Positions 59,608 through 64,000 of a DNA stretch of 64,000 nt are shown piece by piece. Source of the stretch: Tenrec ecaudatus. Lineage: Eukaryota; Chordata; Mammalia; Afrosoricida; Tenrecidae. Under the pieces are notes generated by a model, which was not told where the DNA came from, did not search any database, and saw only the letters and a list, made by a program, of their open reading frames with translations. Both the position numbers and the translations under genes were made by a program. Every line of letters begins with the position of its first letter. Position 1 is the first letter of the stretch. Where the stretch lies: positions 105,210,805 to 105,274,804 of the forward strand of contig NC_134541.1 in the NCBI RefSeq assembly GCF_050624435.1, in the 5' to 3' direction.

Positions 59608-59765
59608 GCTGTGGGGACCCCTGGTAGGCTGCCAATCACAAGGCCAGAGGTTCAAACCCACCAGAGAGACAGTGGCATCCATCTGCTTCTGTAAAGGTTG
59701 ATAGCCTCAGAGAACCTATATAGGGCTGCCTCGCTTACAGCCAGATCCGAATCCATGGCAGTAGA
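59608..59765 (+). mobile_element. AfroSINE, elephant-like body
   Basis: GGGGACCCCTGGTAGGCTGCC, GCCAGAGGTTCAAACCCACC, CATCTGCTTCTGTAAAGGTTG, GAACCTATATAGGGCTGCC and tail AGATCCGAATCCATGGCAG. The GGGCAGTTCTACC block is contracted. Confidence 0.82.
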
Positions 59766-60035
59766 TGTGGTTTGTGGGGATGGGAGTGGGGTGGGGGTGT
59801 GTGGACAGTATCTTGCCCAACAATGCCAAGATTTCCCGGTATATGTGGTGTGGCCACTCGGCTTGGAGATGAGGGCTGGCTGTGCACCTGGCCTGCATCC
59901 AGACTTAGCCTACAGTGAAGGCAGGCACAGAAAGGTATACTCCGAGGTGCATCCCTAGCAATGAAGGGAAACCGCTGGGTCTCGACCACCAGACAGTGCC
60001 GATTCAAGGAGTCAAAGGGGTGTCTCCAGTCTATT

Positions 60036-60039
<4 letters not shown>

Positions 60040-60130
<91 letters not shown>
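60040..60130. repeat. (TC)n-(AC)n compound microsatellite
   Basis: (TC)n 60040-60105 followed without linker by (AC)n to 60130. It generates Ser/Leu and Arg/Glu frames. Confidence 0.97.
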
Positions 60131-60131
<1 letters not shown>

Positions 60132-60558
60132 GACCTTCCAAATCGTTTTCAAAATGCACTGTTAGAAAAATCGTCAACCACAGAGTGGGAGAAAAATGAG
60201 CAACAAAACTTGGAACCATCAGAGACCAGGCTTCCAGCAGAAACACCGACTCTATTCCTTGGCCAGACAACAGGGAGGTCCTTAAGTGAGTGATGATAAC
60301 AGCGGGAGGGAAGCATCCCCAGACCCCCTGCCAACACGTGCCCGTGGAAACCTCAGAAGAAGGGGCAGGGAAGACCTGAGGGAACCAGTCACCCCTGGGG
60401 CGAAGTGGGGATTGCCACTGGGTTTCCCAAACCCCACGTGTATGAACTGCTGAAGAGAAAACCAGTTTGCCCAGTAGACAGTTTTCATGGACTCACAAAA
60501 GACAAGCAAAAATAAAATGCAAAAATATAAATTTTTTTTAAAAAAAAAGCAACCCACA

Positions 60559-60752
60559 ACCGATGTTGTTAGGTGCCGGCAAGCCGTGCCATCTCGTAGG
60601 CACCCTTTGCACAACAGAACGGAACACCCGTGTGTTCCCGAGACCATGACTCTTTACGGGAGGAGAAAGCCTCATCTTTCTCCTGTGGAGCAGGCTGGTG
60701 GTTTCGAACTGCTGACTTTGTGGGCAGTCCAAAACGTGCCCCCGGGGCTAGT
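60559..60752 (-). mobile_element. AfroSINE/RTE chimeric tail copy
   Basis: Starts with an RTE terminus (GATGTTGTTAGGTGCCGGC, GCACCCTTTGCACAACAGAACG) then continues as a normal antisense AfroSINE: GTGTTCCCGAGACCATGAC, TTTACGGGAGGAGAAAGCC, GTGGTTTCGAACTGCTGAC. The unit thus carries more RTE-derived tail than its neighbours. Confidence 0.82.
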
Positions 60753-60793
60753 AAATTGGCGTAAATGTACATGCTGCTTTGAAGAGGCCCCAG

Positions 60794-60968
60794 AAGGGCC
60801 CCGGCTGGTGCAGTGAGTTACGTCAACGTCAGGCTCCTCCCAGGAGAAAGATGAAGCTCTCCGCTCTGGTGCAGGCATAGTGTCGACACCTTGGGGTGCA
60901 CCACTCCGCAGTCCTATAGGATTGCGGTGAGTCGGAACTGACTGAATGCTGGCGGGTTTCGTTTGGGG
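60794..60968 (+). mobile_element. AfroSINE, internally deleted
   Basis: GGGCCCCGGCTGGTGCAGTG, then CTCCTCCCAGGAGAAAGATG with the B box lost, GTCCTATAGGATTGCGGTGAG, TCGGAACTGACTGAATGC and a tail GGTTTCGTTTGGGGG. Confidence 0.85.
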
Positions 60969-60973
60969 GTTGG

Positions 60974-61130
60974 TTTGGCGCAAACGGTTGGTCTAAAGGT
61001 TGCCGGTTCAAGCTCACCTTAGGCTCTTTGGAACACAGACCGGACTGTGACAGTCCAGGGAACACATAGGACAGTGTCACCCGGGGCTATTGTGCTTCGA
61101 AATCAACCTGATGCCACCCAACCACCACCA
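60974..61130 (+). mobile_element. Diverged SINE/RTE-tail unit
   Basis: Head GGTTGGTCTAAAGGTTGCC, B-box-like CCGGTTCAAGCTCACC, ending GAAATCAACCTGATGCCACCC and AACCACCACCATC, an RTE-like CAACAA terminus. The body between is poorly preserved. Confidence 0.55.
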
Positions 61131-61407
61131 TCAACATGTATTCAATTTAAATGAGCCCATTTCCCCAGCCAATGCACTGGTGCCCTCACACAGCTGAGGG
61201 TGAGCTTCATGGTGGAAATTCAGTGCCCCGATTACACTGTTGGCCCGACAAGTCTCCCCATAGTTGGGGAATGAAAGATCAAGCTGAAGTTGCTTTCAAA
61301 CCTACTCAATAATCCAAGAGTTCCCCCGAGAAGAGCAGTGATGTGTGAGACATGAGCGCAAAAAAAATCTCCCATCGCATGGATTCTAACTCGGCTATCA
61401 TCTTTAA

Positions 61408-61590
61408 CAGCAGGAGCCCTGGAGACGGGCTGCTGATGGCACAGTCAGCAGCTGGAAACCAGCGGATGCTCAGAGGGCGAGAGAGGAGGGTCCACTTCCA
61501 TAAAGAAAGAACATCTCAGAAACCCACGGGGCCAGGTCCACGCTGTCCTACCCATGGACATCGACTCGATGGCAGAGAGTTTGATTTTTC
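61408..61590 (+). mobile_element. AfroSINE, full length
   Basis: CAGGAGCCCTGGAGACGGGC, AGTCAGCAGCTGGAAACCAGC, CTTCCATAAAGAAAGAAC, CTCAGAAACCCACGGGGCC, GGACATCGACTCGATGGC, GAGTTTGATTTTT. First of three same-strand units. Confidence 0.9.
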
Positions 61591-61790
61591 GAGCGATGTG
61601 GTGGTTATGCGTCAAGCTGTTGACCACAAGGGCTGCCTTTCAAAATCTCCAGCTGCCCCGCAGGAGAAAGATGTGCCTTTCTACTCTTGTGAGGAGCTTA
61701 CAGCCTCAAAAAATCCCCAGGGGGGGCATGTCTACTCTATCCTACAGGGTCAGGATGGGTCGGCATCGACACGGTGGCAGTTTGGGTTCA
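61591..61790 (+). mobile_element. AfroSINE, full length
   Basis: GATGTGGTGGTTATGCGTC, CCACAAGGGCTGCCTTTC, CAGGAGAAAGATGTGCCTTTC, CTACTCTATCCTACAGGGTC and tail GGGTCGGCATCGACACGGTGG. It directly continues from the tail of the previous copy. Confidence 0.9.
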
Positions 61791-61892
61791 TGTGTACTGA
61801 CGCGATGTTGGGTTTGAACAACTTACCTGTCAGTTAGTGGCCTAGCACTTTATCCACTGCCCCTGCCAGGGTGTCTTGACGTCTTATGCACT

Positions 61893-62075
61893 TTAGGAGC
61901 CCTGGGGGTGGAGTGGCTACACGTTGCACTGTGATCAGTAGGGTTGGCAAGTGGAAGCCACAAGCTGTTCCTTGGGAGAAAGACCAGGCTTTCCCCTCTG
62001 GGAAACAGGTATAGCCTCCACCACCCACTGGGGTCACGTGAGTCAGCGCCAACTCGATGGAGGTGAGCTGGGAGG
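61893..62075 (+). mobile_element. AfroSINE, full length
   Basis: TAGGAGCCCTGGGGGTGGAG, TCAGTAGGGTTGGCAAGTGG, TGGGAGAAAGACCAGGC, TGGGGTCACGTGAGTCAGC, GCCAACTCGATGGAGGTGAG. Third of three. Confidence 0.87.
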
Positions 62076-62159
62076 GTCAAGTGGGTGGATGGGCTGGAGA
62101 ATGATCACAAAGATCTACAGGAAGCCCCCTTCTTCAGGAGACCTGATGCCCCTAGGGTT

Positions 62160-62270
62160 TTCCATGCCACTCTTTTTAGAAGCAGGTGGCCAGGCTTTTC
62201 TTTCAGCATACCTGTGGGGGGACTCGATGGTCCAGTCTTTCACTTAGCAAAGAGGCACGTTCATCCTCCC
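62160..62270 (-). mobile_element. Alternative-body AfroSINE, 5' half
   Basis: AGAAGCAGGTGGCCAGGC, TTTTCTTTCAGCATACCTG and a diverged GACTCGATGGTCCAGTC in antisense order of body and head. Confidence 0.6.
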
Positions 62271-62729
62271 CACCCTTATAGGCTGCCACCCCTGCAACGG
62301 ACCCATTGGAGCTTCTTCTCATGTTGCTCCTCATGGGGAACATCCCACCCAAGGGCCAGTGTTCCAGGAGAGAGAATTCACCTGGTCTGCACTGGCCCTG
62401 CTGGCATGAGGTGAGGGGCTGGCATACGGCATGCGTGAGGGACTGGCATTTTACCTGATGGTAGTGTATGTTGAGTCAGGGGAGTTAGCCCCCAAAGGAC
62501 AACTAAGCCCCCAAAGGACTCCTGAAATCCCGGGAAGCTGGCTACCACCATCACACCAAGGTATGTCCACTTGTTAGATGCCATCCACTGGCTCACGGGC
62601 CCCTGGTACCCCCCACGCCAGGTATCACAGAGGGAAATGCTGCCCAGCCGTGCACCAGCCATATGGTGAGTGCAAATGGGACCACTGTGAGGCATCATCA
62701 GATTTTCATCCCCTGATCTCTGGAAATAG
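62271..62729. other. Unannotated interval
   Basis: No repeat or domain recognised. It is covered by the 220-codon minus frame 62378-63040, whose upstream third is RTE-derived. Confidence 0.35.
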
Positions 62730-62834
62730 ATCGCCATGCCTTTCTTCCCAGTCCTACTCAGCCTGGCAGCTCCGCTCTGCCCATTGCTGACACCCACAGC
62801 CCCAAGGCTGCTGCTGGGAGGTCCACCGTGTTGG

Positions 62835-62995
62835 CGCCCACCCACAGCGACTGTGCTCAACAGAACGACACACCGCCGGGACTGCACCTTCCTCACCACT
62901 GTTCCTGTGCTTGAGCTCATTGCTGCGGCCACGGTGTCCACCCAGCTCATGCAGGGCCTTGCTCGCGTGCGTGTTTGCACTACCAGGAAGGGCAG
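62835..62995 (-). mobile_element. RTE LINE 3' end
   Basis: CCCACAGCGACTGTGCTCAAC, AGAACGACACACCGCCGGG, CACTGTTCCTGTGCTTGAGC, GGCCACGGTGTCCACCC. Minus-strand translation includes SWVDTVAAAMSSS and TVVRK, the RTE C-terminus. Confidence 0.87.
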
Positions 62996-63189
62996 GCCTG
63001 CTTCCTCCTCTCCTTCACCGGCTGTGCTCGCGTCCCCCATGACCCAGTATAGGAACCTCAGGATGTCCCATGCATTTGCTTCCTCCCCCGACCCACTTTT
63101 TGATCACGAGTTGTTCTGGGGTGGTATTTAGACCTAGGAGGAAGAGAGCAGGAAGATACGGCCTAGAGGAGGTGTCAGCCAGAGGAGCG

Positions 63190-63270
63190 AGGGGTGGCTG
63201 TGACAAATGGAAATGTCAACATTATTAGTGCGCTTGCGAGAAGCACCTTGATACAGATTTAATGATAAAA
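63190..63270. promoter_or_regulatory. Small AT-rich unique island
   Basis: GACAAATGGAAATGTCAAC, ATTATTAGTGCGCTTGCG and CAGATTTAATGATAAAACC. CNE-like composition but short. Confidence 0.3.
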
Positions 63271-63715
63271 CCAAACACTGGATGGGTTTAGCCTGGGAAG
63301 GGGGTGACGACGAGGAATTGGTGATGGGCTAAAATGAAAACTACGCACACAGAGAACCAACGGGAGACCATCCCATCCATGCAGTACGTTTGGAGAGTCT
63401 CCCCTTCCTCCAAGCATGTGCTGAGCTGTCTGGGAGACGAAGACAGAAAGGAGGACAGAGTCATTACCATCTGTGTGAGTTCTAGAAAGCAGCATAAAGT
63501 AGAGAGGTGGAGACCAGTCATCATGTTTCACAGCGAAGTCCTGGAGGTGGACAATCTTTACTGGCTGACTGGTGTCTGGGTCCCTCGCCCTTTCTTCTCT
63601 CCACCTGCTCTGTTGGGCCCTGGAGATGTCTATGGAGGAAGGTGACATCCAAGGTCGCCTGAAAACAGTCACCGTGATAAAGATCTTGCACATATCTGTG
63701 TCTTTCTTATGTCAG
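63271..63715. other. Unannotated interval, no gene seen
   Basis: No repeat recognised. The 144-codon minus frame (63259-63693) has no domain signature. Confidence 0.35.
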
Positions 63716-63842
63716 TAGGGTAGCCCCTGGAGAGGAGAGAGCAGACTCTGGAGAAGGACGTCATGATTAGCCAAGCAGAGGAGAGGCCTGGAAGGTCTTC
63801 AAGGCCATGGACTGACACAGTGGTCGCAACAATGGGATTACC
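63716..63842 (+). mobile_element. RTE LINE, ORF fragment
   Basis: GGAGAGGAGAGAGCAGACTCTGG, AGAAGGACGTCATGATTAGCC, ATGGACTGACACAGTGGTCGC and AACAATGGGATTA. Confidence 0.8.
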
Positions 63843-64000
63843 CGTCAGTGGTTACAAATGGGGTTGCCCACCACAAGGTTAGGAACCCACAATGGATTAC
63901 GTACTGGTGCATTACACAATGGATTATGCACAACCACAAGGTCAGCAGTTCAAAACCACCAGACACTCTATGGGAGCAACTCCTGTAAAGAGTTAAAACC
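63843..64000 (+). mobile_element. AfroSINE with duplicated head, cut by window end
   Basis: A first head (GTCAGTGGTTACAAATGGGG, CCACAAGGTTAGGAACCC) is followed by a second (CACAATGGATTATGCACAACC, ACAAGGTCAGCAGTTCAAAACC), then CCTGTAAAGAGTTAAAACC at the edge. CACAATGGATTA occurs twice (63889 and 63913). Confidence 0.8.

Noticed and set aside
61408..62075. Regularly spaced repeats that might suggest a CRISPR-like or satellite array
   Set aside because: Units are about 180-200 bases, diverged and identifiable as AfroSINEs; spacers are not uniform, and the genome is clearly mammalian.
62378..63040. 220-codon open frame on the minus strand
   Set aside because: Its N-terminal part contains the RTE C-terminus (SWVDTVAAAM) and the rest is unique sequence without domain. 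It is a transposon remnant read through by chance.

Overview
This is a gene-free stretch of mammalian nuclear DNA. The best reading is a tenrec (Afrotheria, most likely Echinops telfairi, the lesser hedgehog tenrec). The window is saturated with one tRNA-derived SINE whose body and tail match the AfroSINE family, which is restricted to Afrotheria. Its partner is an RTE-class LINE with the Afrotherian 3' end. Four short hAT elements match SPIN_NA, a transposon that reached tenrecs, but not elephants or hyraxes, by horizontal transfer. I found no protein-coding exon, no intact retroviral gene and no RNA gene. Every open frame above 150 codons lies in microsatellite, transposon or featureless sequence. 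The species call is an inference from repeat content.

Layout. 0-5.2 kb: CT-rich low complexity, then AfroSINE, RTE, L2 and an ERVL-type solo LTR (4619-5115). 5.2-8.8 kb: few repeats and two candidate conserved non-coding elements (CNEs, 6.1-6.4 and 8.35-8.56 kb). 8.8-16.6 kb: dense AfroSINEs, RTE fragments (one carries part of the reverse transcriptase domain at 14.4-14.6 kb), an old L1 3' end split by two AfroSINEs, and a younger L1 3' end with a 15-bp target duplication. 16.6-19.1 kb: a CNE, then a 1.45-kb antisense L1 3' UTR. 19.1-24 kb: L2, RTE and AfroSINEs, one of which was split by a SPIN insertion. 24-25.1 kb: a repeat-free CNE pair. 25.3-32 kb: dense SINE/RTE with one tRNA-Gly-headed SINE. 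32.4-32.9 kb: the longest CNE. 33.3-48.1 kb: SINEs, a solo LTR with perfect target duplication (33769-34167), three SPIN copies, CNEs at 36.2, 39.1, 41.2 and 42.1 kb, and a recent-type L1 end. 48.1-54.6 kb: an almost SINE-free block holding a CpG-rich segment (52.2-52.5 kb) and a strongly homeodomain-motif-like CNE (52.9-53.3 kb). 54.6-64 kb: RTE and AfroSINE fragments plus a final large CNE (58.9-59.4 kb).

How it works together. Two systems can be read. The first is a transposon ecology: RTE supplies the machinery, AfroSINEs copy its 3' tail and spread, and SPIN elements later inserted among them at TA-centred sites. The second is a putative regulatory landscape: at least a dozen AT-rich, motif-dense unique islands survive between the repeats, which is typical of the gene-desert or intronic enhancer field of a developmental transcription factor. 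I cannot name that gene. CNE calls rest on composition, motif density and lack of repeats, not on an alignment.
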